From Liolophura sinensis (lineage: Eukaryota; Mollusca; Polyplacophora; Chitonida; Chitonidae): a stretch of DNA of 64,000 nt. Positions 44,501-59,500 of this stretch are shown piece after piece; the first letter of the stretch is position 1; the number at the start of each line of letters is the position of its first letter. The stretch covers positions 23,126,001 through 23,190,000 of the forward strand of contig NC_088307.1 of NCBI RefSeq assembly GCF_032854445.1, read 5' to 3'. The notes beneath the pieces were generated by a model. It made no database searches. It had not been told where the DNA came from and saw only the letters and a list, made by a program, of their open reading frames with translations. Made by a program: the position numbers and the translations under genes.

Positions 44501-47500
44501 TTTATTTGTTTCTTTTACATCAGAATATTTCATTTGTACACTATCTATCACATCTAACAGCCCAGTGGAAATCACCAGGCTGCATTTGCTGACAAATACA
44601 CTAACTAAAAGCTGTAGCTGAACCAACAAAGCTAGTAGTTGTACTCAAGCATTGCAACTTCACATTTTAATTTAGGTTTTTATCCCACGCCAGAGCACTT
44701 TCACTCCTACAACAGATGTCACATTTATGCTTGGGCAAAGATTACCAGAGTTAAAACAGCAAACTGGACTCATATATGCATGTAACCTCACCTGATAATT
44801 TTAAATTATTCCTTTTAATACCAGACTGAAGAGTTTTTCACTCATATGATGGCAGTTAAATTATGTAAAGAGGGGAACTGGGGTGCACATGGTTAATTAA
44901 ACCACTAACATTTGGCGGGTTAGTGACAAACTTCATGTCCTTCAAGATACAGTATTCATGTCATACTGGTTGAAGAAAAAGTGGTCTTCACAGAACATGT
45001 TAAACTGTCCAAACAAGGCTTAATTATCAAGAAATAAAAAAAAAAGCCACAAAACTGATTAAAAAATTATATTTTTCTTTCTTGGCATATATTTCTTCAC
45101 TTTACTTAAAACCATATAGTACCTCTTCATGTATCCTTTATAACATAACACTGTTCTCATGTACCAAAATCTGTTTTGTCTGCTGACAATGCTGCACAAT
45201 GTACATGTAATTAAACTTTTAAAACGTAATTTCTGGGGGCCTCCATGGCTCAGTTGGTTAGTGCGTTAGCACAGCCTAATGACCAAGGAGCCTGGCTTCC
45301 TCTCCAGCCGTAAGTGGGAAGGTCTGTCAGCAACCTGCAGATGGTTGTGGGTTTCCCCCGGGCTTTGCCTAGTTTCCTCCCACCATAATGCTGACAACCG
45401 TAGAAGTGAAATATTCTTGAGTACGGCATAAAACACTAATCAAATAAATAAATAAATAACTTAAAAAGTAATTTCAAGGTTACTGTATAAGAACTACATT
45501 TCATCAAATTTTTTTTATGGTTATGAATTGTATGAGAACTAAATGTACATGTATTTTTAATGTGATTCCTGGAATGTTAACTTTCTTTCTTTAGTTTAAA
45601 AAGCGTTTGCTTCCTGACTGTTCTGAATTTGGATGGTCAACCACTGATTTGAATGCATTTCCATGTCAAAAGACAACCGCTTTCATGATTATACCATGTA
45701 CATGTCTGAAAAACTGCTGATACAGTGTTAAGGCATAACCTTGCCGTCAAGCATTCATTCACTCACTCAGAAAAAAAAAGATGGCCGCTTAACATGTTTC
45801 CGAGTTTCAGTGGACAGTACGAATGTCACTTCTATTACGATGTTATGTATAACCTGCAGTGTCTGGTTGGTGCTGTAGTCTTGTGTCATCCCTGTTAATA
45901 CAGACTTTGATCTTGTAATACAGACTTTGACCTTCTGTGAGTATTACTCTTACCTGTCCGTGTGCCTAAACTCTTGCTCTATATACTGTCCCACTTTGTT
46001 TGAGCATTTCATGCAGCAAAACTATTAAGTGGCTCATTCTGTATGAATCTGAGAGTTATATTGACTTTAGAAGTGTTCTGAGGTTTGCTGACATTCTACT
46101 GGAAAAATCTTATGTTTTTCAAAGTATTTATTTTATAACATTTATTTGCCTAGCTAAAAATGGTCTTTCCTGGGTGTAAATTTTTAGGTCATTTTCCATA
46201 TGTTATTGTGTTGTAAAGATTCTAACAATCCATCCTGTTATTATAGCACAGGAGAAGCATACATTTAGTGCGTAAAATTTACAAAAAATTTACAGCATGA
46301 GGACAATATTGAAATATTATTTGTGCTTATATACTTATTTATTTCTAAAGAATATTTCACTTATATGATGGCAGCCAGTATTAAGGTGAGAGGAAACTGG
46401 GCAGAGCCCGGGTAAAACCCACAACCATCAGAAAGTTGCTGAAAGGTTCTTCCCCCTTCTGGCCACAGAAGAAGCCAGCATGTGTGCTTGTATATATAAT
46501 ACTATATTTCACTTTCACACCTGTACAAAGTATGGTGGTCAGTTTTAAGTGGAGAGGAATGGGAGTGTCCCATGTACAGGTAACCACTGGCATTTTCTCA
46601 AGTACAGGCAGAAGATGAACATCCTCAAATGAGACATAAATGAATGTGATATTGGTAGAAAGTAGGTCAGTATTGTATCCAGAAAACTTGATGCAAGAGC
46701 AGTGCTATATTAAAGAGGCTGTAACAGAGATTTTTGGCCAAAAAAAATCTGAATTCACAAATCAAACCAAATCAAATCAAAAGTATACCGTATTTACCAG
46801 GAAAACCTCAAATTATTGTCTGTAAGAACATATCAGAATTCTACATTTATGATATATATTGTTAATATGATTCTAAAGTATTAAATTTGACCCATTTTAA
46901 AAATGTAAGGAACTTTCTTTCCGATCTCGAACAGTAAAATGTTCAGACGAGGCTAATACTTTGTTAAAAGTAATTATTTTGTGCTATTCTAAATTGTGCA
47001 AAAAAAAGAAGAAAAAAAAAATTGGACTTGCAGTGATGGATATTTTCCAAAAAATCTCCTGTATAGTCTCTTTAATGAACAATTAAAGTACATAAATCAT
47101 AGTCAGGGAGAAGAATCTTTATGCTCTGTACAGAAATAGACACCACAAAGACGTAAATAGTATGAAGGTTAAAATTACACCCACATGCACATGTAGAGCA
47201 AGTTATTAACAAAATCATCTGATGTAAAGTAAAACTTCAGAAATGACATCTAGCACTTCACACACACCTGTTGACTGGTATTTTTACCTGTACTTCCCTT
47301 AAGTAAGCTCATATCCTGGGTTAAACCGCCGGGTGTGTCAAACCACAGGTTAACGAGCTTTTCAGCCTGCCTATGACCTAAGCAAGGAACATATGACCAG
47401 GTGAGAGGGTTCCTGTTTAAACTCAGGGCATGGGGACAGGCTGACCCTCACACACACTCCAGCACACAGGTACACCCAGAGTATCACCCGGACGTGCCAG

Positions 47501-50500
47501 AGAAGCTTACTTACCCTCCATCAACCCTGATACATCCCACACTAAGCCACTGTATTGTACTTTAGACATGATAAACGAGGGTATAAGGGAATAAGACCTC
47601 CTATGAAGTGTACACTGTATGTATTTCACCCAAAATTTGGCATTTTTCTAAGGACACATTTTGCTTGATTCTTATTGATTAATCCCCATAATAAGGCAAC
47701 TGAAGAGTTTTTTTTTATTGAAGTTTGATCAATTATTTATCAGAAAAACTCGAGTTGGCATCAAAACTTTCTTTGTAGCCTTTATATGCTTAATTCTGGT
47801 ATGACATTATACAGTCTATTAACTTCATTGACATGTACAACATACCATGCATATATCACAAGGCATTTGACACTTTCAACATGCACTTTTTTGCTGACAA
47901 GATTAAGTCCTTTGATCTGTGTATTTGTATCAATATGCATGATAGATGAATTACTCACATACACCCAATGAGTCATGTACACAAACTGGCTTTCCTCGCA
48001 TTCCCAGAATGAAAAACAAATACATGTATCCCTACATCTATGATCTAGAGACACTCCCACACAAACATTTTGGTTGGAGAAATTATAATTCTGACTACTT
48101 AGAAAAATTCTCCCATGCCTGAATCATGCACAACAAACATTACAAATACTTGTTTCAAAACAACTCATTTCCAACAGCCATGGCCACTGGTGTATTATCA
48201 AATCTCCACAAATTTCACATACATTGTAAAAGCTCCTATAAGTTCCTGTTAAACACCTGCTTTTAGCTCATTAATTTTATCAAGATTGTTCCTGCAACCA
48301 ATATTTCCAGACATTCTGAGAGAGCTATGGTGTGTAGAAAAATAATTTGCATAGTTTTATGAAGTTTGCATCTTAAATGACACAAACAAGTAAGTTTTAA
48401 GAGTCATTTTTATAATAATTGCCGGAATTTCTCACAACTATTTTCGTACCAGATGTTGCCTAGGTTACAGTGCCTTAAGACAGCATCATTTACAAAAAAG
48501 TTGAGAAAAACTGATTTACAAAGTCTTGTGAAAGTGGATCCTAATCCAAAACACATATACCTACACCTATATGTCTACATTATACCCAATATCTTAGCGC
48601 TACGATATTTATTATCGATTATTTTATTATTCTGGTGTATTTAAAATACAAGTTAACTTTTTTGTTCCAAATGTACACGTAGGGAGCACAATGCAATGTC
48701 CAACATACAATCAAGCTGTAAGTGTATGGGCAACTTAACTTCTGTTGCCAGTTCAAATGCATGTTCATATATTTATATTAATTAACTAAATTACACCTGA
48801 AGCCTTGTAGAATAAATTTGACTAAAAACTCTGATGTCTGCTTTTCCTTAAGGTATGACCAAGGGTTGCCCAGAATTCTACAAACTTGCCACTGTACTAA
48901 ACCAGTAAAAGAAACTTTAACACAAAATCTTATTTATTTATATGATTGATGTTTTACTGCATACTCAAGAATATTTCACTTATATGACAACAGCCAACAC
49001 TATGGTGGGAAGACACCAGGCTCTTGAAACCCATGACTTTCCGCTTGTTAAGAGATCTTCTCATGTATGCTGAGAGATGAAGCTAGCATGAACTGGACTT
49101 GAACTCACAGCAATCACACTGGTTAGAGGATCCTGGGTCACTCCGGCCCGCTAATGTTCCAAACCCCTTGGCCACAGAGGCCCACAAAAGCTAAGTCTAC
49201 ATTTAAATGCTGACTAATACGTGTGTACCTCAAATCAACACGTCCCCCGGACTCTGCCCGGTTTCCTCCTACCATAAGGGTGGCCGCCGTCGCATAAGTG
49301 AAATATTCTTCAGTAAGGCGTAAAACAACAATTGAATAAAAAAATCAATCAAACAAATCAAAACAAGCGCAGAAACAAGTGTTATATAACAACCCTAATT
49401 CTGCAATACTGTCCATCGCCCCTACACCCGATATTTTGAACATTCTATGAGAAGGTGTAGAGAAATAATTTGCACAGAGTTATGAAGCTTGCATTTTCAA
49501 TGACACGAAGAAATAATTTTTTGCATCATTTTCCTAACAGCTGTATGCATAACTTTCACTGAAAAAAGAGTCACAGTGATTGAAAAGGTTGAAGATTTAC
49601 AGTACTGGTCATTGATGTACCTCAACATTATACATGTATTTAAATATAAATCCTAAAAAATTAATGCAAAAACGCACCCTCAATAAATCTAAACAAATCA
49701 AGCACAAATCTGCAATAGCTATGACATAAGTACATTTCGCAATAAGGCAATAAGTCAATGTTGTTTTGCACACCGGCTATCAGTTTGAGTCAGAGGCACA
49801 TGTTACAAGATAAGATGTGAAAAAATTGAACCATATGACCTAAAGACAGAAAGAGCGACTTAATATAGACATGATAGAGCTGTTGTCAATAGTGAAAAAA
49901 CCTAACTGAACCCAGACACTAATTCTTTCTCACATTAAGACCTCACCTTCAAAATTACTGAATTTACACTGAAAACAGACCTTTACTGATATTTAAGAAA
50001 GTATGATGAGGCTTTCAACATTCTTTATAAATAACCATCTTCAGAGTCTAAGACAAGCATGTTAATTTTTCATATGCATTCACATTTACCTGGAAAGATG
50101 GCACTTTTAAGGGAAGAGAATCTACAGGTATTTCTTCAGAATCTGCTTAAAGGTCTTCTATTAGATGACCCTCTATGAGTAAAAAGTATACTGATTAGTT
50201 TTAGCTATTAGGAATATTCTGATTTCCCTTACAGTCAACTGAAAAATACTCATCCCTGGAGGTTACATATTGAGAAGGTAAGCATAAAGTTTGGTATACT
50301 TACTGATATATACGACCAGTCGCTGAGCTATATATGCTTCTACCTGCACAGAATAACCCTGCTTCTTAACCCCAAACAACAGATCTATAAGTCAAAACTT
50401 TTGACTGGATCTATTTTACCACTGTCTGCAGACACACGGGACACTTCTATGTGCACGCAGTATATGCCCATCTAAAACTTCCAAGACACTGAAGGTATGT

Positions 50501-53500
50501 AGCAATTTTACCAAGTCATTCCTCCCGTTTTACTCTCTGCACGCAGATGTGTTTTGCATTGTACATGTATTTCCTATGCTGAATTACAGGTGTATCTCTT
50601 ACCTACCCACAAACAGGAAGATAGTATTCCTTTTCAAACTCACGAGGGTGAAACGGTGAGGCTATGTAACCCACATTTCTTATTGCTCCTTAACTTGACA
50701 GTATGCAGTTACCTGCGTTCATTCAGGTAGGTCGTATAAACACACAACCTTATCACAGTCAAGTGATCTCACAGTGACCATGATGACATACATGTACATG
50801 TGCACGTAGGCATGTCAGAAAGGCCCATGAATATGGTAGACATTCAAACCAAAGAACATAACAAGGGAGACAACCCACATTCTTAGCCTCAACTACAAAT
50901 CTCAGGCTTGTGTACTTGCAAAAAACAATTCTGGAGTGAGGCATTTAACATCAGCTGTAGTACATAAATAAGCATTAACCTTCTTTAGTACCATGTAATC
51001 CTTATATTGATCCTACATCACTTGCAAAAAATTTACCCATCCGCAGCTACTGTGTTTTTAGCCCAACCTATTTCCTCTAAAATTCCTGGTTTGTTCATTT
51101 TAGCCAATATATATGTAATTGTAGCAGGAATATTGAGTTTCTTTTTTCTCACATGGCCAGACCATCTAATGAACAACATTCTCATATCTTTACTTTTCCA
51201 AAAAGGCTGGTAAAAAAATGTAATATTTTACTTTCAACACTAGTAACGTCTGTCCCAAATTTTATAACATGTAGGGTATACCATAATCAACATATTCAAA
51301 ATGTTTCCATTTCTCAGGAGTCCAAATATAATGTGGTAATGTGCAAACATGGTAAAAATCGATTTACCTGTAGACGGATTCATCCAGCAAAACACAAAAT
51401 ACTCCAGTTTTGCTACTAGACAATAATGGGCACAGTGTACACAAGTAATATGCCCCTTGTTTGGCTCTGAAAACAATAATGATGCTGATGTGATTTGGCA
51501 ATACATCAACCTTTGGCGTTAAATTGATGGGCCCTCGGCCAGATAAATTCATCATGACGTCTCACCCTTTATGGCGGTTACTAACTTCATACATTTCTGC
51601 ATTATGTCACTGAATAACTTTGCACCTAATGGTGTGTTTTTTGGCCTGGATATTGGTCTGATATGGGCCGCATTGACTGTTAACCAGCTCAGACCATGTG
51701 AAGACCCTCGATACGATACTGAGGGACTATTTATTTACTTATTTATTTACCTGATTGTTGCTAACGTGGTACTGAGGAATATTTCACTTATTCACATTAT
51801 CGTGGGAGGAAATCAGGGCAGAGGTTACTGGATCCCAACGGCCATCTGCAGGTTGCTGGCAGACTTTCTCCACGTATGACTGGAGAGGAAGCCACCATGA
51901 GCCAGACTTGAAGTCACAGCGACTGTATTGGTGAGAAGCTCATAAGCCATGATATGTTGCGCTAACATGATAACCACTTGGCCACGGAGGCCGCAAAGAC
52001 AATACAAAAAACCCTTGATTAGTGATTATTTACTGACTTCATGTAATTTATTTATTTACTTATTTGATTGGTGTTTTACGCCATACTCAAGAATATTTCA
52101 CTTATACGACAACGGTCAGCATTATGGTGGGTGGAAACCGGGCAGAGCCCGGGGGAAACCCACGACCATCCGCAGGTTGCTGACAAACCTTCCCACGTAC
52201 GGCCGGCGAGGAAGCCAGCATGAGCTGGACTTGAACTCACAGCGTTTTGCCATCCTTACATTGCTTCGGCTGTCACAGTTTTCCAGCTGTAAAATTTGTT
52301 TTGCCACACTCTTCAATATGTGAACAAGGCTAGCTGTGTGATGTTTTGCCAGTTAGATTTTCAGCAAAGACGTTTAAAAATAAACACGAAGACCATATAA
52401 AGAACACTGCCATGACACAGATAACCCTTTCCATTCCTTTTGACACACATGCAGATTAGATATATACAACTAGCGTGGTTTTGTCTTCAAAATCAAATAT
52501 AAAATGTGCATAAAGGGTGCTGAAAGTTGCTCTTTTATAAGCGAAAAGGTTGAAGAAATAGGGTAAACATGCCCTGTTACAAATTCAGCTCCCTGCTAAA
52601 AAACAAACTACACCGTAACTAATTTTGAAAATCGACAGAAAAACCCCCATGTTGAGCATTTTCCTAGGAAGGTTATATACATCAACCACTCCAGCAGAAT
52701 TTGTTTGGTAAACATAGTTTGTTTAGAGAACAAAAGCCCCACGCCAAAACCAGCCGCGTCAGGGTGAGTTGTGGGGACATAAGATTGACAGTGCCGAGGT
52801 GAAAATCTGGGGGGAGAGCGAGGGGAGAGGGTTGGCGGGATGTCATTACATGTACATTATAATATCCACAGTCAACATCACGTATATATGTACAAGTTGT
52901 GTTTAATGAGTCAGCAAAAACAGTTTTTTTTGTTTTCTTGAAAAAAGTATTGCTATTTTTATTGGCCCTGAGAGGTGAACTCTTCAAGAGTATGAGCAGT
53001 ATTCGCTTTATCGTTCATGCAAGAGAAGATTCTCAATATGTTCAACTCTTGTTTTATTCTTACAGGCATATCTATATTTCACTTTTAACATGTACTTTAT
53101 AATAATGATTCCATTAGATTGCAAAATCTATTAATTTAGGCAACATTTCACGAATTTTACTGGTACTTTTAGGGTCATTGTGAGGCAAGTTTAGAGAGGC
53201 CTAACAATGCACACACAATAGTCTTTTCTACTCTGCTGTGTGAGAAGGTCTGGCAGCAACCTGCGGACAGTCGTGGGTTTCCCCCGGGCTATGCCCGGTT
53301 TCCACCCACCATAATGCTGGCCGTCGTCGTATAAGTGAAATATTCTTGAGCACGGCGTAAAAAACACCAATCAAATAAATAAATAAATGAATTTCTGCGC
53401 TGTGTGGATAAAAAAATGTGTTTTCTCACGAAATCCTGAAACGATCTTAATCAACAAATTCAGATGTAGTCAGAGTAACAATCATCCCCCAAATCAGACA

Positions 53501-56500
53501 AAATGAACACAAACTCATCACTTACATGTACACATTACAAGCCAAGGGGTAAAAAAAATTTTTTCCCCACCTGTTGCAGGCATTGTTTATCTTAGTAACT
53601 GTTTTCGCCACCTGTACATACTCGTTATTAACACATCTGTCTCAGGGTCATCATGTTCATTTCATACAACTACAAAACTACAGACATTAATCAATGCTTA
53701 GTCCTGAGACTAGTTTTAATATGCGGAATTCTGTCTCAAAATATTTCAGAAATTTTCAAGAATAGTGCGCTAGAACACACCTGGAAACTTTTGGTTTCAC
53801 GTCAGTTGGAAAAATGACATGTTTTAGCCATTAAAATTAGAAATCTAAAGTATGGTATTTCAGATACAGTTTAGCATTTTTCAAGATACAGTTTGCTTGA
53901 TTCGCTGGCAGATTTGGAGTTCGCTCAGGGGGCTGCCGATGCGAAGCGAAACAGTAGTGTCGCGACCTACAATTGACCAATGATTTAAATACACACCAAG
54001 GCAGCTGATTTTTCCATTTGACTCAATAGTAAATCACGTTGAAAAGTTTGCAAATGCTGTCTCTATACAATTTTTAACTAGATCGTGTGAGATTCCTTAA
54101 GTTGAAGATGTCCATTTGCTTAATAAATCTTTCCAAGAAAATTGCTCCACAATGTACATCTTTTTTGTTTTCAGCAAATTGCTAGTGATTTTTAAGTTCT
54201 ACTGATTGACTGATTCAGCTTACATGACCATTTGTTAAGAGTTTTACGTGAAATTTGATTAATTTCTCATCACAAAAAAAAACAAAAACAAAAGTGTCGT
54301 TTTATGGCCTTTATGTGTTTCTGAAAGTTCATTTTTACATACAAAACTTTAGAGGAAAGTCCAAACAGAAGTCTAAACTAACAACTTGGGAAATAAGGGG
54401 ATAGCCCAGCTATCTGCATGAATAGGCACTCCACATAATGGACAAACCTGGTCCTGTACCGGAGGAGGGAAACACCTCAGTGCAAATTGACACAGTGGTT
54501 TTCAATCAGGTCCAAAACAGACCTCCTGTCTAAGAACCTTAAGGTTTAGACACAATTGAGCGCTTGTCAGGAACATGCTGTGTGGACTGAGTGTAAACAC
54601 ATAGGCTGTGTGTAGACGCAGATACTTCAGCACTTTACTCAGAAAACAAGCTCGCAAATTTTCTCTCAGCAGGATGCAATAAGGTCGATGTTTTTTGCAA
54701 ACTATGTAATAAGGTCACCATGTACTGCTGTCAAAAAGGTTTTCGATTAAACCCCACATCGATGCAACAAGCCCTATATGTATTCCAGGGTAGTACCCAG
54801 AATTCTTAAATCCCTTTTAATACACTCATGTAAAATTTCAAAACTGGACTTCTGTTCAAAAGAAGAATGAAACTACAGGTACATGTATGAACATGTAAGT
54901 GCTTGTATTTTGTCATATTAGTATAACTTGTAAGAGATAACTAGGATTTGAGATTATAGGAGATGCCAGAATGTTAGACAGTTTCATTAACCAGCTCTGA
55001 AATTTAATAAATATCACATGCACTGTCTAAATCTGCAATAAAAAAAAATAGAAGATATTAAAGGTAAAAACTGGATAAGACAAAACTCATGATATGTTAT
55101 TAAATTTATAAATAACTACTTGTAGATGACAAAAAAAAGGGAAATAACTAATAGAAATGTGGCAATAAAAGCCTAAAAGTGAAGCTCCTTGCAAGCTGTT
55201 TGCGTATATTATGTGTGTTCATATTTTGTCTGGTTATTGAGTATTTACTGCCAATACTGTTAAACAGTTTAAAGGGGATTACTTTAACACCAACCCAGCA
55301 TTATTTCAAGACAAGTTTGATACCTGTACATGTGTATGTAACTACCCTAAATGAACATAAATTTCATCCAGGATTAACTTGCCCGTTTTTCCCGATTTTG
55401 AGAGCTCTATTGATTTTAGAACGGTGTTTTGAAGTTTGTTTGGAACATGGGATACTATTCTAATGGAAAGCTGTAAGTTTCAGCATCAAAAATAATATTT
55501 TGTGACATTTGTATGCCTCTAAAAATGCACTTTTGTGGGCGAAATTTGAGGTCATTAAGGGTACTACTATCAACCACACTCTGCCAACAAATTGTAGCTA
55601 ATAGTTTTAAAAGTTGGAATATTCAGTTAGATTTGACATGAATGCTTTGCCTGGGCTGAAAGAAACAAGCAGCCCATGCATTTCAGATTTAACTGTGGTA
55701 CTGGCATGCTATTAAGTACAGTTACTATATGCATTTCCAAAAGCAAATAATTTAAATTTTTTTCTCCGAATCAGACAGAATCAATGATAAACAACAACAT
55801 CCTCAATCAAACCTTACACTCCCAATCCTATATTTGAACATGAGCAGATTCAACATATTGAACTCTTACAATAGGAGTTTACAATTAACTTCTGTTATTC
55901 AATTTCCCTGAATGCCTGTCATGGTTATAGTAGGCATGATGGATCCTCACTGAGAGAACAAGAGACTATCTCCTTGGAGAATGAGGAAGCCATTCTGAGG
56001 AAATGAAAGCTACAATTTTAGACTTGATAATCACCTTATCATGCTACACAGTTAATAATCCTTCAATCAAGATATACTGTTGATAATCACCCAATACAGC
56101 TATCCTGTTGATAATCCCCCAATATAGCTATCCTGTTGATAATCACCCAATACAGCTGAACTGCTGATAATCACACAATCCCGCTGTATTGTTGATAATC
56201 ACCCAATACAGCTATACTGTTGATAACCTCCCAATACAGCTATACTGTTGATAATCACCCAATAAAGCTATACTGTTGATAATCACCCAATTCAGCTATC
56301 CTGTTGATGATCACCCAATCCTGCTATATTGTTGATAATCACCCAATCCTGCTATATTGTTGATGATCACCCAATCCTGGTGTATTGTTTTTTTTGATCA
56401 CCCAATCCAACTAAACTGTTGATGACCACCTAATCATACTATCCTGCTCATGATCATCCACTGACCATTGATCATACCACTGATAATCACCCAATCCAGC

Positions 56501-59500
56501 TGTAACATTGATAATCACCCAATCCAGCTATACCATTGATAATCACCCAATCCAGCTGTACCATTGATAATCACCCAATCCAGCTGTACCACTAATAATC
56601 ACCCAATCCAGCTGTACCACTGATAATCACCCAATCCAGCTGTACCACTAATAATCACCCAATCCAGCTGTACCACTGATAATCACCCAATCCAGCTGTA
56701 ACATTGATAATCACCCAATCCAGCTATACCATTGATAATCACCCAATCCAGCTATACCACTGATAATCACCCAATCCAGCTGTACCACTAATAATCACCC
56801 AATCCAGCTTACCATTCATAATCACCCAATCCAGCTGTACCACTGATAATCACCCAATCCAGCTGTAACATTGATAATCACCCAATCCAGCTATACCATT
56901 GATAATCACCCAATCCAGCTGCACCATTGATAATCACCCAATCCAGCTGTACCACTGATAATCACCCAATCCAGCTGTACCACTGATAATCACCCAATCC
57001 AGCTGTACCACTGATAATCACCCAATCCAGCTGTACCATTGATAATCACCCAATCCAGCTGTACCACTGATAATCACCCAATCCAGCTGTACCACTGATA
57101 ATCACCCAATCCAGCTGTACCACTGATAATCACCCAATCCAGCTGTACCATTGATAATCACCCAATCCAGCTTAAATATGAGTATTAAGATATTCCGTCT
57201 ATAAAGACAGTCGGGGCCTCCGTGGCTCAGTCGGTTAGCGCGCTAGCGCAGCGTAGTGACCCAGGAGCCTCTCACCAATGCGGTCGCTGTGAGTTCAAGA
57301 CCAGCTCATGCTGGCTTCCTCTCCGGCCGTACGTGGGAAGGTCTGCCAGCAACCTGCGGATGGTCGTGGGTTTCCGCCGGGCTCTGCCCGGATTCCACCC
57401 ACCATAATGCTGGCCGCCGTCGTATAAGTGAAATATTCTTGAGTACGGCGTAAAACACCAATCAAAAAAAAAAAAACAAAATAAAGACAGTCTGTTAATC
57501 TACGAGTCAAAACTACGAGACTATCGTATACCAGCTATCAACGAATATGGATGTTCCAGGTCAATAATCGCATGGCCAATTCCCAAAAAATGACATTATA
57601 ACACACATCACCAGAGAACGATGAAAACAATATATGAAGTACGAAAATAGGACGGAATCATACAAAGAGAAGCAGTCAACAGTTTTCAATGATGTTGGAA
57701 AGATGCAAGGTATGTGCTAGGCTTTCCAGACACAGAGTCTATGAAGACACTGATAATACCGTGCATATACATCAGCCAGTTGACCAATCACAAAATCCTG
57801 AATTTTCATGTGAATCATGTGTAACACAAAGTTACTCATATTTACTTACATACCTGTAGTTTTTTTAAGGGCAGGAATGTTCAAATCGTAATCGGCACCT
57901 TTGTAACACGTTAGCCAGACGGCCAGGTAAATTTGATTAAGGAAATAAACACTGAAGCATGCCAGTGGCTGTAATTGAAGGTTTTTGCAATTCAAAGTTA
58001 TGCTTCATAATGACCATGAATAATAGAATTGGAAACTTTAAGCATTCAATCAATACACTTCTTCTTAAGTATACACAGATAAATAAAAACAAAGTTTGCT
58101 GCATATTTGTAAGACAGCGGAAAACTTACCTCACGTAAATGTACAGAAATATGTGTGAGGTGAAAACTGTTCAAGGCTGATTGGGCCATTCAATGTCAGG
58201 TCACAATATAGGGTTTATATCGATCTATCAAATGTTAATGTGCATTCCTTTGACAAGAAGTTTACTGAAAAAGTTACCGCTCATGCAGTTACAATTCATC
58301 TACATGACTGTATATTAATTACGTGATGGCAGATATCCGCGCCTTCCCAGACACCTTACAAATATCCTCAAGGCAAAGCTGTAACAAATCCTTTACGAGC
58401 TAGAACTGAGCATGTGACCTTATTGGTCAAAGAGCCAGTGGTAGGTTAGTAAGGGACCATCCCCATAAATCAGTTGCATTTGTTTGGTTTTTTCTTTCTC
58501 CTAAATACCCACCCCGATCTACACCCTTCATTTGCCCATTCTACTTAAACGATTTACATGAATCAAAAAAATCCTGGTAAATTTGAGTGCACAGCCACTT
58601 AACTGAGTGATGACTGCATTCCAAAATATCAGTTTAATTTAAGTAGACGCTACTGCATACATACATATGTAGCGCAACTATGACAACATGTTTTTGTAAA
58701 ATCAATCAGTTTAATACTGCGATCTAAAATGTTATTCTGGAAATCCACGAAGCTCTCATTTTCTGATATGAAGGAAAAACTTCAGTACTACAGCAGGTGA
58801 GGAAAAAAAAAACTCAAAAACTTCTTAATGTTGTGAGATTTCACATTTAAAACAGTATGGTACATAAATGCTCTGATGTGTGAGACTACCCTTGAAAGGT
58901 TTATAGGTACATTTGTAACAAAAGCCGTTTCCGATTTTTTGTTCATGTCCGACTTTCAATAAGAAGTGAGGTTTTTGGGAGACCCGGGTGAAGACAAACA
59001 TGGTCTCTATCTCTGGGTCTATCAGACAGATCAGAAATGTGAAGGCAGTATAGTTTGGTCCTTATTAAGGGATTATAAGATTAGAGAGGACAGACAGATC
59101 CATCATAACCAATCAAGGCTGCCAGGAAATTTGTGAGTTTAGCCTTTGTATTTTCTGATCTCACCTTTCATATTTGCTACATGTTGTCGTTGTTATAAAT
59201 TATGTTCATCACTGAAATTCACATATAAAGTGTAGAGAAAGCATGTAAGTGTTGGGTAGGGTAATGACATTTCCCTTGTCAAAGATGTATATAAAGATGG
59301 ATACAGTACCCCATTACAACTCTCGTTTTTCAGGAGGGATGAATGTAATTCTGTGTATTTTTAAAGTGTAAAGTCTTTTTTGCTGCCAGCCTGCCATTTT
59401 TGGTGTACAGGTGCATGCTTGGTGTCAAAATGATGGAAATTGTCTCGGCTTTGGGCAGTTATGAGTTTTAATGATGAAAGTTTGAAATTCTGGGCAAGGG

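Noticed and set aside
56073-57174. CRISPR-like array of 28-bp repeats
   Set aside because: The repeats are directly joined without spacers and sit in an animal intron.
57213-57302. A tRNA gene
   Set aside because: Boxes A and B are present, but the sequence does not fold into a complete tRNA by eye and it is the head of a SINE with tail and target site duplication.
57222-57510. Open frames across SINE copies (also at 5816-6056, 22654-22893 and 51949-52323)
   Set aside because: The family A core is stop-poor in several frames; the same peptides recur at every copy and are not genes.
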